A stretch of 64,000 bases of DNA from Neoscytalidium dimidiatum. Its lineage: Eukaryota > Ascomycota > Dothideomycetes > Botryosphaeriales > Botryosphaeriaceae. This document shows positions 33,358 to 45,446 of this stretch, piece by piece. A program made the translations under genes and the position numbers. The notes beneath the pieces are model-generated. The model saw only the letters and a list, made by a program, of their open reading frames with translations, had not been told where the DNA came from and searched no databases. The stretch is taken from contig CM074697.1 in NCBI GenBank assembly GCA_037367355.1, positions 2,914,001 to 2,978,000 of the forward strand. Direction: 5' to 3'. Position 1 is the first letter of the stretch; the number at the start of each line of letters is the position of its first letter.

Positions 33358-33739
33358 GGGTCTGTGAGCATGAAGTAGGGATTTGGGCCATGGGAATTTA
33401 AGCGCATGTTGTGACCGACGTCGTTTCTATTGTATATATTGGACACATGGGGGAAGAGATGGAAAGGAGACTAGCCACTAATGGCGTTTGGTTTGGGTAA
33501 ATACCGAGGCGATGTCAGAGGGAGAATACTGAGTACTTTCGTTTGGAGATTTCGGGCAAAAGTTCGATTTCGATGGTATCCTAACTCCGTCTTTTGTGCC
33601 TCCCTAGTCCATTAAAACTTTATACAGAATCGCTCTACCCGCGGCGCTCTGGCTTCACGTCGGGATTCCTCGTGAACGGGTCATTCTTCCAGTTGATTGT
33701 TCCAGTGATGATATGCGACCCTCGCGGCGCGCAACGCGA
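33358..33739. other. Convergent intergenic gap
   Basis: About 380 bp between the stops of the WD40 gene (+) and Sec61 gamma (-), expected to hold both 3' UTRs. Nothing else is seen. Confidence 0.6.
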
Positions 33740-34210
33740 TCATGAGCCACCAACCAGGATGTTGTTGACAGGAATGTGCACTGTAAAAATGTTGGCGCAG
33801 ATCAATTAGTTTACAATTATGGGAGTCTTACCCAGCTTGACGATATAGCCAATTGCACCCATGACGACGAATCCAACGCCCACGGCTTGGGAGATCTTGA
33901 TAAACTCGCGCTTGTCGGCTGCGAAGGCGTTAGAATGCATGCTGAGCTAGAAGTGAAGGAAGGGGAGGGCGGCGAGCGGGAGGGCGGCGAGTAGGCGGGC
34001 TTGCACTGCTGGCGCAGGAGGATCAGAACAGAGACGTACGCTTGGTGCACCTGGGTTTCGCATTGTTAACACATGCAATGGACGAGCATTGAGCGACGGC
34101 GCTGCTGGAACCGCAGCAGCGCAGGGGGAAGCTTACCTGTTAATGAACTGGGTGCCGTCCTTGATGAAGTCCTTGGGGATGTCGGCAAGGTCCTTAAGCT
34201 GGTCGGACAT
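33740..34210 (-). CDS. sss1: Protein translocon Sec61 subunit gamma (Sss1)
   Basis: Four exons: 34210-34137, 34050-34040, 33918-33832, 33780-33740; 70 aa, close to the family's usual length. Exon 2 is an 11-nt microexon that supplies the CTK of the invariant RCTKPD motif. The introns of 86, 121 and 51 nt have GTAAGC, GTACGT and GTAAGA donors. The protein reads MSDQLKDLADIPKDFIKDG, then RCTKPDKREFIKISQAVGVG, then a single TM and the VHIPVNNILVGGS end. All are hallmarks of Sec61 gamma/Sss1. It is a tail-anchored clamp across the two halves of the Sec61 channel and is essential for ER protein import. Its promoter lies in the divergent region shared with the CFIm68-like gene. Confidence 0.95.
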
Positions 34211-35207
34211 GATGGCGGTGGGAACGGCGCAGAAGGGGGGGACAAGGAACGAAGTTCGCGGTCGAGGTCGGGAGTGGAGGAGGTGGATAGAGTTGTCGGG
34301 CAAGCTGGGGACGTGTCTTTCTGGGGCTCTGGCTACAATAAGCGGGAGGCCAGATTGTCGCTCTCGCACGCGCGCGCCACCCTAGCAAGCTCGCGGGCGA
34401 TTGGCAGGACACGGCGCGCCAAGCCGCGAGCGACCGGCCTCCGCTCCGCAAGCAGGAGCCTCAACTCACCTCGACCTCAGATCGCGCCCGTGCTTCATCA
34501 CTCCTTCTCCATCACCACCCGCGCTCTGAGGTACCAATCCGGGCCACGGCCCCGCCCACGCCCACCGCGCTGTCGTCGCTGACCTGACTTGCCAGTGCAC
34601 TGTCCCCATCTCTGTAGCTCCCGCAGCTTCGGCTTTCCCGCCCTCTATCCATCTTCGCGCCACGACTCGCGACCGGCCGCCGAGAGGGAAGCAGTCGGAG
34701 GAGGGCTTCTGCTGGTTGCGACCCGCGCCGTGACTTGCGCGCGGTCATCTTGTTGTCGTCGCTGAGAGGAAGTGGGCATCGTGGTTCTGTCTTTCCAGGG
34801 ATTAAGGGCTCTCTCATCCTGTACCGGTCCAAGTGACGCCCCACGCCTGTCTGCATATCACACACCTCCTGTTTCTCGCTCCTGCGCCAGTCCTACTGGG
34901 GTGCAGCGAGCTCCAAGCTTGTCACACAAACACTTGTTGAGAGCGCCTTTTTCGATCTGTTTCTGCTGAGCCGTTTGGGAAGTGTACGTATGACCGCCGA
35001 CTTCACTTTGCATGTATCGCGTCCTCTCCTGTCTGCGCTTTCCTTGCTCCATGTTTCTCTCTCTCTCTCTCCTTTTTATGTTTGGAAGCTTTCGGCGGGC
35101 ACCATGTCGACGCCTCTGTATCTTACCCTGCTGATCAACCCCCTTCCGCCGCAGACTCTCTTCTGTTCGAAGCAGAATAGTATCTACAAGATCACTCTAA
35201 TTTCATC
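34211..35207. other. Divergent promoter region, Sec61 gamma / CFIm68-like
   Basis: About 1 kb between the two divergent genes. No coding sequence is supported. It holds a CT dinucleotide run at about 35055-35073 and pyrimidine-rich DNA towards the RRM gene start, typical of a strong fungal promoter and 5' UTR. Confidence 0.6.
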
Positions 35208-36822
35208 ATGGCTGACGACGATAACTTCGACATCGATATCTACGGCGACGACGCCCCACAAGACTCCTTCAACAATAACAGTGAAGTCAAGACAGAAGCG
35301 CACGAGGAAACCCTCCCCGACGCTTCGCACCAGGACGACACTGTCCACTCCAATGGCGAAATGAAACAGGAAGGCCGTGATGCTTCGGTCAAGCAGGAAG
35401 AGGCCACCCACACCAATGGTGATGATCGCCAGCAAATATCCAGCACTGGTGGCTCATCACATAACCAGTTGCAGCCCCCAAAGCAGGCTCCCGTTAAACA
35501 AGGTGTAAAGCGCAAGGAAGGCGCTGATGACCGGCCTGTCGATGCCAATGCAACCACCGCTCTGCTTATAAGCGACCTTCACTGGTGGACAAATGAAGAT
35601 GACATCCGAGGATGGGCTAACCAAAGCGGCTGTGAAGACGAGCTGGTGGATGTCACGTTCAACGAGCATAAGGTCAATGGCAAGAGCAAAGGGTAAGATA
35701 TCAGCATGACGCATGAACCCAGTCTGTGCGACGCTGACATCGTGGTCTAGCCAATGTTTCGTCGAGATGGCATCACAGCAGGCTGCCACTGCGCTGAAGC
35801 ACACGATTGAATCCTTTGGACAGGGTCAGCAATATGCCAAAAAGCATACAGCTTCGTATCATGCGCCCAATGTCAATCCCTACCGCACCCTACCCAAGGA
35901 CGTCCCGAGTCGTAAGGACGGCAACCGAAACGACAACCGCTCTTCGTCTGGAAGTTTTGGTGGCGGTTCTGGTATGAACAATAGCTTTAGCAATAATTCG
36001 GGTGGTTTCCGGGGGGGTCGTGGGGGTTTCAACAATCGTGGCGGTATGAACAACATGGGATACAACAACCGCGGTGGCTTCAACGGACCAATGGGCGGCG
36101 GCGGTATGGGTCCTAGCGGCGGTTTTGGAGGCGGTCCGATGGGTGGTTTCAGTGGAGGACCAATGGGAAGTATGAACAACATGGGCTTCAACAACTTCAA
36201 CCGTGGTGGCATGATGGGAGGTGGTATGCGTGGCGGCATGGCGAGCCGTGGAAGAGGCGGCATGAATGGCGGCATGAACGCGGGCATGATGGGAGGCATG
36301 GGCCCTATGGGGGGCATGGGGGGTATGGGCATGAACCCAGGCATGATGGGGGGAATGGGTGGAAACATGAACATGGGTATGGGCGGTATGCAGGGTGAGT
36401 ATACCATCAATCATTACGACCATCAGCACAAAGCCCAACAACAACAACACCACCACCTTCACAACAGTCTCCACCGTCAAAACCGCCAGCGAGATGCGGA
36501 GCTGCAGCAACGCCTACCTGATAAGAGGCAGTGTTGTCAGCAAAGATCTCGGCAAGATCCCTCTTTACACTTATCCCCTAGATTTCGTCCTTCTCTTCCA
36601 GCATCAGATCAGTTATTGTACATGCTATCTGGGGTCAGCGTTGTCCACGGCAGTGTGGATCGAGACTGCAGCAGTTTTATTGACAGATCCGTGCTTTTCG
36701 CAGGCGGCTTCGGCGGCGGTGCACAACCGCACTTCAACCCAGCCTTCTTCGGAAATCAACAAAGCGGAGGTGGCGACGGCAACTGGAATCCTCACGGGGC
36801 CAAGAGACCACGTCCCGAATGA
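35208..36822 (+). CDS. CPSF6/CFIm68-like RRM protein with Gly/Met-rich tail
   Basis: Three exons: 35208-35692, 35751-36394, 36704-36822; 415 aa. An acidic N-terminus (MADDDNFDIDIYGDDAP) is followed by an RRM at about 117-195 with LLISDLHWWTNEDDIRGWAN and GKSKGQCFVEM. The WWT motif is the mark of the CPSF6/CPSF7 RRM, which in animals binds CFIm25 and the UGUA element to place poly(A) sites. A long low-complexity tail is rich in Gly, Met, Asn and Arg (GGFRGGRGGFNNRGG; MGGMGPMGGMGGMGMN). The last exon encodes HFNPAFFGNQQ and a basic KRPRPE end. Intron 2 is 309 nt, divisible by three, and has no in-frame stop, so its retention would insert 103 residues rich in His, Gln and Arg. The start ATG follows a CT-rich leader. 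Confidence 0.8.
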
Positions 36823-38646
36823 GCAAGGCCCGGATAATGACGGCGAAACGGATTTTCGACGAGTCGCCCCATGAGTGGCATGCGACCCTCCTTGCAGATA
36901 CTCTCCCCATTATCGACATTTACTCGACTTACCGATCATGCTGAAGTGGGACAACCTAGTTCCAGTCCCTTCCAGCTACAACCACTTACTTCTTGCAGCC
37001 TCTGTTTGAATGGAAAAGAAAACAAAAACGGCGTCTGGTGTTTTGGGGAAAATAGTACATGTGTAGGCCGGGGCAGGGTAGCGAATTCCGTTTAACTTTA
37101 GTTCCTCCCAGCCTTAACTTTTTTTTTGTTTCCCCTTCCCCCCCTAAATTTTACTTACCCCGCGTTTCTCTACTTTGTTCAGCGGCGTAGTAAGTTAGCC
37201 GATCTGGAACTATTTTCTTCTCTCTATTCTTATTTTGGTCTTGCCTGCGAAGGTTCCGTGTATGCTAGTTTAATCGGGCATCGGTAAAATTACCTCTTGT
37301 TCCCAGGTCGATTCTCATTTTTGTGAGGGGTAGGGAGGTGCGCCGTCAGGAGGGCCCAGCTAGCATCTTACTGTTCCTCTGCCTATTTCTGGTCGGGTGC
37401 GGTTGGGAGTTTGTATGGTGATTTGTCCGTGCCTGTTGCAGTATCTAGAGGGCAATGTTATGTGGTAAATAGGGTGACCGGGTGAAAATGGCCGGTGTAG
37501 ATCTTTGAAGTTCGGATTCTCGTCCGAGAAACTGCTCCGGGCCCACAGAAAATGGTAGAAGAGATTACCCTCCAGACAGTATTACAGCAAGCTAATATGG
37601 GCGGTGGAAGTAGTCGTCAGGACGTGAATGTCGTGTAAGCTTGGTAACATCCACGGCCGGATGGCTGCTCCAGCTGCCCATGAATCCTCGTTTGGGGGTT
37701 TTGTCCCTATGGGTGGCCACTGTGGGCCGAGTGGTTTTGCGGGTATTTTCTTGGGGCTCGGGTGTTTCCGAAGAGAGCTGGGGACCTGAAACACAGTTTA
37801 TCTGTCTGTGACAACGGCTGGAGGCGACCTAAACAATGAACGATTGGCGGAAGATTTATGAGCCCATCCTGCACCCCATCACGGACGTGTTGATACTTTG
37901 AGGCACAAGAATCCATTGAATCACGAGGGAGACGCTGTTGTGCGCGTTTACTGCACACGGGAGGGGTTTAGGACAAGGCCTGCATGGGATGGAGGAGGGT
38001 GAAGCTCGCTAATGCGGGTGGCGGACCGTCGGTTCCTGCATCTTGACTTGCCGCGAGCCGCCTCAGCGCCTTCGTCAATTTTGCCCACACCTGGCACCAC
38101 GCGCTTTTCCTCCGTTGACGAACGATATCTCGCGAGCATGCCGTCACCGGTAATCCGTATTGCAGCAGGGAGCCGAGGCCATGCATGACATTGCCCTTGT
38201 TTCAAGCGGGGTGTTTCAACGGACCACGGGCCCTTCGCTTCGCAGAACGGCCATTTGTGGAGGGCGGAGACAGCGATCGCGTTTAACATATTCATCTATC
38301 GCACCCCACTCAGTCATTATGCTTAACCTACCCTGGCCCACCGCTGTTATCCCTGCCAGGGACTAGATTGGAGGAGCCGATCAGGACGCTTGACGAGCCT
38401 CGACACCCTCCCTAAAATCGTATTCGGCCTCCGTCCTTCTGGGATATGCGGCCCGCCGGCTTCCACGGTGAGCGGGATCGCTCGAGTACCGTAGGGCTCG
38501 ATGGTCCTTAGATATAATTTCACGTCCCCGCGTCGCCGGCTTGTTGCCCCTCCAAGCTCTAAGTTCCGCCTTGACTTCTCAGCTTGACTTCTTTGGCTTC
38601 AGCATCTGGTTCCTGAGGCGCCCTTTCGTTCGTTTCTCTTTACATC
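36823..38646. other. Long intergenic region between the RRM and GH5 genes
   Basis: About 1.8 kb with no supported gene. The left part is T-rich (a run of 9 T near 37120) and probably includes the 3' UTR of the RRM gene. It contains palindromic element copy 3 at about 37599-37680. The right part is the promoter of the GH5 gene. Confidence 0.6.
37599..37680. repeat. Palindromic element, copy 3
   Basis: The left arm reads GGGCGGTGGAAGTAGTCGTC from about 37600 and continues AGGACGTGAATG. The right arm on the minus strand reads GGGCAGCTGGAGCAGCCATC and continues CGGCCGTGGATG. The two arms are diverged inverted copies of each other, and both match the arms of copies 1, 2 and 4. Confidence 0.6.
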
Positions 38647-40445
38647 ATGAGGTCTCTCCTTTACGCTGCCGGCTTGTCGCAGCTGGGCCGACTGACATCG
38701 GCGCTGCCTCTTTCCGCCCAGGCGTCGGTGTCTGCCGCCACGTGCAACGGCACTTTCAACCCAATTACTGCCCAGCAGTTCGTCGATGCTTTGAACCCAG
38801 GCTGGAACTTGGGGAATACGCTCGACGCCGTTGAGGACGAGGGCGATTGGAACAACGCCCCTGTCACCGAGGATACGTTTGATGATGTTAAGGCGTCTGG
38901 ATTTAAGGGTGTACGCCTGCCGGGTAAGTTGTGTGTGTGTGTGTACAACACGAGAACGCGCGTCTGACTTGCCCCTCAGTGACCTGGGCCTACCACTTCA
39001 CCTCCCAGTCGCCGGACTGGACCGTAGACCCGGCTTGGCTGCAGCGCGTCGAAGATGTCGTCGACATGATTACGGCCCGTGGCTTCTACACCATCGTCAA
39101 CGTGCATCACGACAGCTGGGTGTGGGCCGATGTCTCGGCGGCTGGGGCCAATTACACGCTTATTGAGGAAAAGTTTTACAAACTTTGGTATCAGATCGGA
39201 GTCAAGCTCGCATGCAAGTCCGAGCTCGTCGGCTTTGAGCCCATCAACGAGCCTCCGGGTACCACGGCTGAGCACGGTGCCGAGTTAAACAAGCTGAATA
39301 ACATTATGCTCAAGGCCATCAACGACGCTGGTGGGTTCAACCCGCAACGTGTGGTCACTCTTCCCGGCCTCGGGGAGGACAGCATCAAAACCAGCCAATG
39401 GTTCGAGCCACCGAGCGCCAACTTCAGCAACCCGTGGGCTATCCAGTATCACTATTACAGTCCCTACGACTTCATCTTCAGCGCCTGGGGCAAAACGAGG
39501 TGGGGATCCGAAGACGACAAGGCCGCTCTCGAGGCCGACATTGCCAACATCCGCAACAACTTTACGGATATTCCTCTTGTCATTGGCGAGTGGGCTGCTT
39601 CTCCTGTGGCGACCGAGTCAGCAGCGCGGTGGAAGTACTTCGACTTCCTCATCCGAACCGCCAATAAGTACAACACGTCAACCATTCTCTGGGATAATGG
39701 TAATGACTTCCTGGACCGCAACGCTCACACGTGGAGAGACCAGACGGCCGTCGACATCTATTTGAACGCAGTTCAAGGCGTGGCGAACTCACTGCCGGAC
39801 AGCACCGAGGACGGACAGGCCACAAGCCAATTCACTTCGGCGTACATCTGGCATCAGGCGGGCACGCCGGTGACTGCTCAGAGCCTTCCCTTCTTGTTTA
39901 ACGGCAACACGCTGTCCAGCGTAAGCGTGGGAGGTAGCCCGCTCGCCGAGGGCAGTGATTACTCGACCAACGGCTCCAGCATCACCTTCACGGAGTCCTT
40001 CCTGTCGCAGCACGTGTCCGCGGACGCCGCGCCGGGCATCAAGGCAAACTTGACACTCTCGTTCTCTGCGGGTGCTGATATCGAGGTTCAGATCGTGCAG
40101 TGGGATGTGCCCACACTCAGCAGCAACAGCACCACTGCCGCTGCGGCAGACACTGGGTCGGACTTCCAGGTCCCTATCACGTGGAAGGGGTTGAACAAGC
40201 CGGCGACCGTGAAGGCATTGACAGTGGATGGCACGTACTTGGTGGACGACTGGACGCAGTACCTGGGCCCGCTGGAGCAGGCTCGCACAACTTACAGCAA
40301 CCAATGGAACTGGGACGGGTCGAACATCATCCTCACCAGCAGCGCAGTCAAGGCGGTTGTAAGCGCGGCCAAGACGACGACGTTTACAATCGAGTTCTAC
40401 CCTCGTGTCCCAGGCAATGCGGTGAACTACACTCTCACGGTGTGA
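38647..40445 (+). CDS. GH5 endoglucanase-type cellulase with C-terminal X2-like module
   Basis: Two exons, 38647-38923 and 38980-40445; 580 aa. The 56-nt intron carries a (GT)n run and has a GTAAGT donor and CAG acceptor. The signal peptide is MRSLLYAAGLSQLGRLTSALP. Near the N-terminus NPGWNLGNTLDA is the classic GH5 cellulase motif. The acid/base is E183 in GFEPINEPPG, and the nucleophile is E296 in LVIGEWAAS. NVHHDSWVW supplies substrate-binding residues, and W267/W297 flank the site. After residue about 390 comes a beta-rich module (LSSVSVGGSPLAEGSDYSTN, then GSSITFTESFL) that resembles the X2/CBM_X2 Ig-like domain, followed by another beta-sandwich. The protein is secreted. Cellulose, glucan or mannan are all possible GH5 substrates; cellulose or mixed glucan is favoured by the GWNLGNTLDA subgroup. 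Confidence 0.88.
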
Positions 40446-41195
40446 GCGGAAGGAGCGGGTATCCAGTGACTGTAGGCCATCGAAATTTCTGTAAATAGTT
40501 TACAAACATTGATTGAATTTTCTGTCCCTTTCTTCTCGTCGGATGTCCAATAAGCCTGAAAGTGACCGGATTCGGGGAGGGCGTGCGCATTAACCGACGC
40601 CACCAGGCAAGAAGGCCGACGGATAGGGCGCGAGGGATAGATAGACGGGCGTCCTGTAAGTGCCGTCTTTGCGGCTGCGACTCACGGCTGGGGTTCTGTC
40701 GTAGGAGGGCCAGAGTGTATCGCAGCTCAGGGTGTCGAAGGGTGCCAGCGAAGGGAAAATTTTTCGTGATGCTGTTTGCGACAAATCAGAGGGCTGCGCA
40801 AGCATAAGGGCTTTGCAGGCGGCAACGTCATTGTCCACGAAATCATGCAGGGAGGCTTGAGGTGCGGAGGGGATTGGGCAACTGGCGGGCGGCGGAGGCG
40901 CTGACGCACATTCGCTGGCGGAGGGCTTGGCGCTGCCGCCGGCCTCCTCGCGGACCAACACTGACAACGGAGCTTCCGCCAACCTGGCAATCGCAATTAC
41001 TCCAACATCACATTCCACCGACCCCCAAGCCTTCTCTCCTCGCGCGACCCCCTCTCCGTAGCTCCAGCTCCCTCGTTCGAGCTCTTGTCCTTCCTCAGCT
41101 GCCCCCGCGCCGCATCTCCGGCCGCTTGAACAGCCCGCCTCCCATCGTCTCCCGACTGCGCCTGAGCCCGGAAGCGCCAGGCACCCGCCGTCGCC
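40446..41195. other. Tandem-gene spacer: GH5 terminator and SLA2 promoter
   Basis: About 750 bp with no supported gene. The right 250 bp become C-rich just upstream of the SLA2 start, consistent with a 5' UTR. The minus-strand open frames here are compositional. Confidence 0.6.
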
Positions 41196-44100
41196 ATGTA
41201 CGGCTCTCGCAATGTAGACATGGGCAAGCAGGTGCGTCGTGTCTTGACCATCGCTGGAGAGCATCGGCGCGCCCGCGCCGCTCCAGCCTCCGCGCCGTAC
41301 TGACTGCCAGATAGGAGTCGGAGCTTGCCATCAACATCCGCAAAGCTACCAGCATAGGTGCGTTGCGCCCGACCCGCCCCCCAATCCTCCGCCCGGCCTG
41401 TTCGCTGACCGTTGTCGCACAGATGAGACTGCCCCGAAGCGTAAGCCCTCCCGTCCGAGTCCAGCGCCCGACCGTCTACTCATGTCGTCCAGGGAAGCAC
41501 GTCCGCGCCGCCATCGTCTACACATGGGACCACAAGAACTCCGATTCGTTTTGGGCAGGCATGAAAGTGTGCGTCATCCCCAGTGAGCTTCGCAGCAAGG
41601 ATGGGCTTGACGTAAATTACAGGCAACCTATCTTGGCCGACGAGGTGCAGACCTTCAAGGCCCTGATTACCATTCACAAGGTGCTCCAGGAGGGGCATCC
41701 CATAGTACTCAAGCAGGCACAGGCACACATTGGCTTCCTCGAAAGCTTGCAGCGCGGTGTTGCCGGCGGCGAAGGCATCAGAGGTATCCGCCCCGCCCTC
41801 CCGCCCGAGCCCCTGTACTGACCTTCGCCCCGCAGGATATGCCCCGCTGATTTCCGAGTACGTCTACTACCTGATGGCCAAGTTGGCATTCCACCGTCAG
41901 CACCCCGAGTTCAACGGCACCTTTGAGTACGAGGAGTATATCAGCTTGAAGTCCATCAACGATCCCAACGAGGGGTACGAGACAATTTCCGACTTAATGA
42001 CCCTGCAGGATCAGATCGATTCCTTCCAGAAGCTTATCTTCTCTCACTTTCGTAATGGCTCCAACAACGAATGTCGCATCTCTGCATTGGTACCGCTTGT
42101 ACAGGAGAGCTATGGCATCTACAAGTTTATTACAAGCATGTTGCGCGCCATGCACACCACCCTCGGCGACGATGAGGCCTTAGCCCCCTTGCGCGGTCGT
42201 TACGACGCCCAGCACTACCGCCTCGTCAAGTTCTACTACGAGTGCTCCAATCTTAGATACCTCACCAGCTTAATTACTGTGCCTAAGCTTCCCCAAGATC
42301 CGCCAAACCTCCTATCAGAAGATGAGGACCGCCCGGCGTTGCCTGCTCGGCCCAAGAAAGACGAAGATACCCCTAAACGCGCTGCATCCGTCGATCCCGA
42401 GCCCATCAACGAGTTCTGGAAGAACGAACAGAAAAGACAGCAGGAGGAGTATGAAGCTGAACAGAGAAGGTTGGCTCAGCAATGGGAGGAGGCGCAGCGC
42501 CGCCAACAGGAGGAGCAGATGCGTGCCCAGAGAGAGTTTGAGGAGCAACAGAGGCTGGCTGCCGAGCAAGCGAGACTGGCACAAGAGCAGCTTGCTCGCG
42601 AGCAATTCGCCCAGCAGACCCAGGGTCGCATGGCCGAACTGGAAAGAGAGAACCTGGCTGCTCGCAACCAATACCAGCAGGACCAGCTTCTACTTCAGCA
42701 GTACGACGCTCGAGTGAAGGCCCTGGAGACTGAACTTCAGTCCATCCAATCCAACTTCGCGCAACAATCGCAATCCAAGGACGACCAGATCCGGGCGTTG
42801 CAGGAGCAATTGAACACATGGCGTAGCAAGTACGAAGCTCTTGCGAAGCTTTACTCCCAGCTGCGTCACGAGCACTTGGAACTCCTGCAGAAGTTCAAGT
42901 CGGTGCAGCTCAAGGCTGCGTCCGCGCAGGAGGCAATTGACCAGCGCGAGAAGCTGCAGCGTGAGCTGAAGACAAAGAACCTCGAGTTGGCCGACATGAT
43001 CCGTGAGCGTGACCGTGCCCTTCACGAGAAGGACCGAACTACAGGCGGCCACAAGGAAGAAGTCGAGAAGTTGCAACGTGAGCTTCGCCTGGCCCTGGAC
43101 AGAGCTGACCAAGCGGAACGCAACAAGGGCTCTGAGCTGTCAGCAATGCTTTCGAGGCATAATCGTGAGATTGCTGATCTTGAGGAGGCCCTGCGGAACA
43201 AGAACCGTCAGCTCGAAGACTTGCAGCTGAGGTTCCGCGAGGGAGACTCCGAGCTTGAGCGTCAACTCCGCGAGAAGGAAGATGAGCTCGAGATCTTTAA
43301 GGCCGGCATGGACCAGACGCTTTTGGAACTGAATGAGCTCAAGATGAATCAGCAGGCAACGAACAATGCCAGTGACGAGGTCTTCGACACGGTCATTCTG
43401 GATAACCTCAGGAAAATCAGCGACATAATAGACTCGGTCCTCCAGAGCGGTGTGCAGCGGGTTGACGACGCTCTGTACGAGCTCGACTCTTCGATGCAAG
43501 CCGGTAATCAGAATGCTTCAGGCGCATATGTCCTGTCTCAAATCGAGAAGGCATCCGCCTGTGCTATGGAATTCTCAACGGCGTTCAATAACTACATTGC
43601 AGATGGACCTAACAGCACACATGCTGAAATTATTCGGACAGTCAACGCTTTCTCTGGCTCCATTGCTGATGTCCTCAGCAACACCAAGGGTCTCACCAGA
43701 TTCGCGTCTGACGAGAAGAAGAGCGATCAGCTCATTGCCGCTGCCAGACACTCCGCAGAGTCCACAGTTGGCTTCTTCCGCTCACTGCAGTCTTTCCGAC
43801 TTGAAGGGATGGAGGATTTGCAGAAGACTGACGTGGTCCTCAACTGCAACAGCGAGGTCCAATTGAATCTGCAAAAGCTGTCCAAGCTGGCAGATGCATT
43901 CGCGCCAAAGAGCAAGATCTCGGCGAACCAGGGCGATCTTGGAGATCTCGTCGACCGGGAAATGGCCAACGCTGCTAATGCCATTCTGGCCGCCACCGAG
44001 CGTCTCAGCAAGCTCAAGGATAGGTCGCGCGACTCGTACTCAACATATGAGCTTAGAATCCACGACGCCATTCTTGGCGCAGCGATTGACGTTACCAATG

Positions 44101-44713
44101 CCATTACCCGCCTCATTCAAGCGGCCACCGAGTCTCAGCAGGAGATCGTGCGCGAGGGCAAGGGAACCTCCTCCCGGACGGCCTTTTACAAGAAGAACAA
44201 CCGTTGGACCGAGGGTTTGATTTCTGCCGCCAAAGCCGTGGCTAATTCAACGAATCTGCTCATTGAGACCGCCGACGGTGTCATCTCTGGACGAAACAGC
44301 CCGGAACAGCTGATTGTTGCATCAAACGACGTCGCTGCTTCGACAGCTCAGCTTGTTGCAGCTTCGCGTGTCAAGGCCAGCTTCATGTCCAAGACGCAAG
44401 ATCGCTTGGAGGCTGCCAGTAAGGCAGTCACCATGGCATGCCGCGCACTCGTTCGTCAAGTGCAAGATATTATCAACGAACGCAATCGTGATGGTGACGA
44501 GGCCGTGGATTACACCAAACTATCAGGCCACGAATTCAAGGTTAGGGAGATGGAGCAGCAGGTACGTACGATGAGGCGGAAATTGCATTGCTTTTCAGAG
44601 CATTTACTGATTATGTTGGTGAACAGGTGGAAATATTGCAGCTCGAAAACGCGCTCTCGGCAGCCAGGCACCGTCTTGGAGAGATGCGCAAGCTTTCGTA
44701 TCAGGAAGAGTAA
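41196..44713 (+). CDS. sla2: Endocytic adaptor Sla2/End4 (HIP1R family)
   Basis: Six exons: 41196-41231, 41315-41357, 41423-41440, 41493-41783, 41836-44561, 44627-44713; 1066 aa. The first three exons are only 36, 43 and 18 nt. The N-terminal ANTH domain (about 1-280) begins MYGSRNVDMGKQESELAINI and includes VRAAIVYTWDHKNSDSFW and FKALITIHKVLQEGHP; it binds PI(4,5)P2. A Gln/Glu-rich coiled coil (about 330-620) mediates dimerisation and clathrin light-chain binding. The C-terminal THATCH/I-LWEQ actin-binding module (about 800-1040) includes RWTEGLISAAKAVANSTNLL and AASRVKASFMSKTQDRLEAA, ending in a short helix HRLGEMRKLSYQEE from the last exon. Domain order and length match Sla2. It couples actin to clathrin-coated pits and is needed for polar hyphal growth in filamentous fungi. 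Confidence 0.95.
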
Positions 44714-45446
44714 GGTCCTCTTGGTATATCAAATGTGACAAGAAAAGGCCGCTTGAACATGTCGAGCGGCGATTTTTCTCTTTTCTTCGTCTCTCAGTCC
44801 CCAGCGGAAGTTCTGGAGTCGGGTTGAAACCCCTATGTGCCTGACGGCTATCTCTTTTCCTTCTCATTGTGTCATCATGGGATGTTGAAGGCTATGGACA
44901 TAAGACCGGAGCTCGACGGGGAAGGGTTCATAGGTGCATTGCGGTGGATGGACAGCATCCGCAAACATTTTTACCTCGTGTTTCATTGTTGGTATTAGGG
45001 TATTGCGGAGATTCCTTATTCTGATCTTTGCAGCTTCTTTGGCGGGCGGCATTTGTATACCAGAATGCATTTTCGTCTTCATTGTACAAACGGGACCCTC
45101 ACTGTGCTTTCCCCGAAAGAGTAGAGCAGGTCGACCGTCTGGATACTGGGAGACATAGCCGTTTCGGTGGTTCTCGATGATTTCCACGGACTGCTTCCCT
45201 TTGTCGCGTGAGCTTCAAAGAGCTATCATCCCTGCTCGTGACGTCAGATTCTGCAGCATACCCGCGTCAGCTTCCAAGACATTTACGGGGTTTGCCTTCC
45301 CCGCAGTTTGCATCTTCAACTTTCATCATGAAATTGCCTGAACCCTTAGCGACTATCAGAACCCACGAGCGTCACGTACATCTCTCGCCCAGAGATCTTT
45401 TTGAAGCCAGCTGTGAAATCAGGCGAGATTCGACCACGCAGCAAAC
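44714..45446. other. Tandem-gene spacer
   Basis: About 730 bp holding the SLA2 3' UTR and the promoter of the next gene. A minus-strand open frame at 44864-45187 has no recognisable motif, and I do not call it. Confidence 0.55.

Noticed and set aside
38931..38979. Start of the GH5 protein at the downstream ATG in the GT-repeat
   Set aside because: That ATG lies inside the intron; the upstream exon carries the signal peptide and the GWNLGNTLDA motif.
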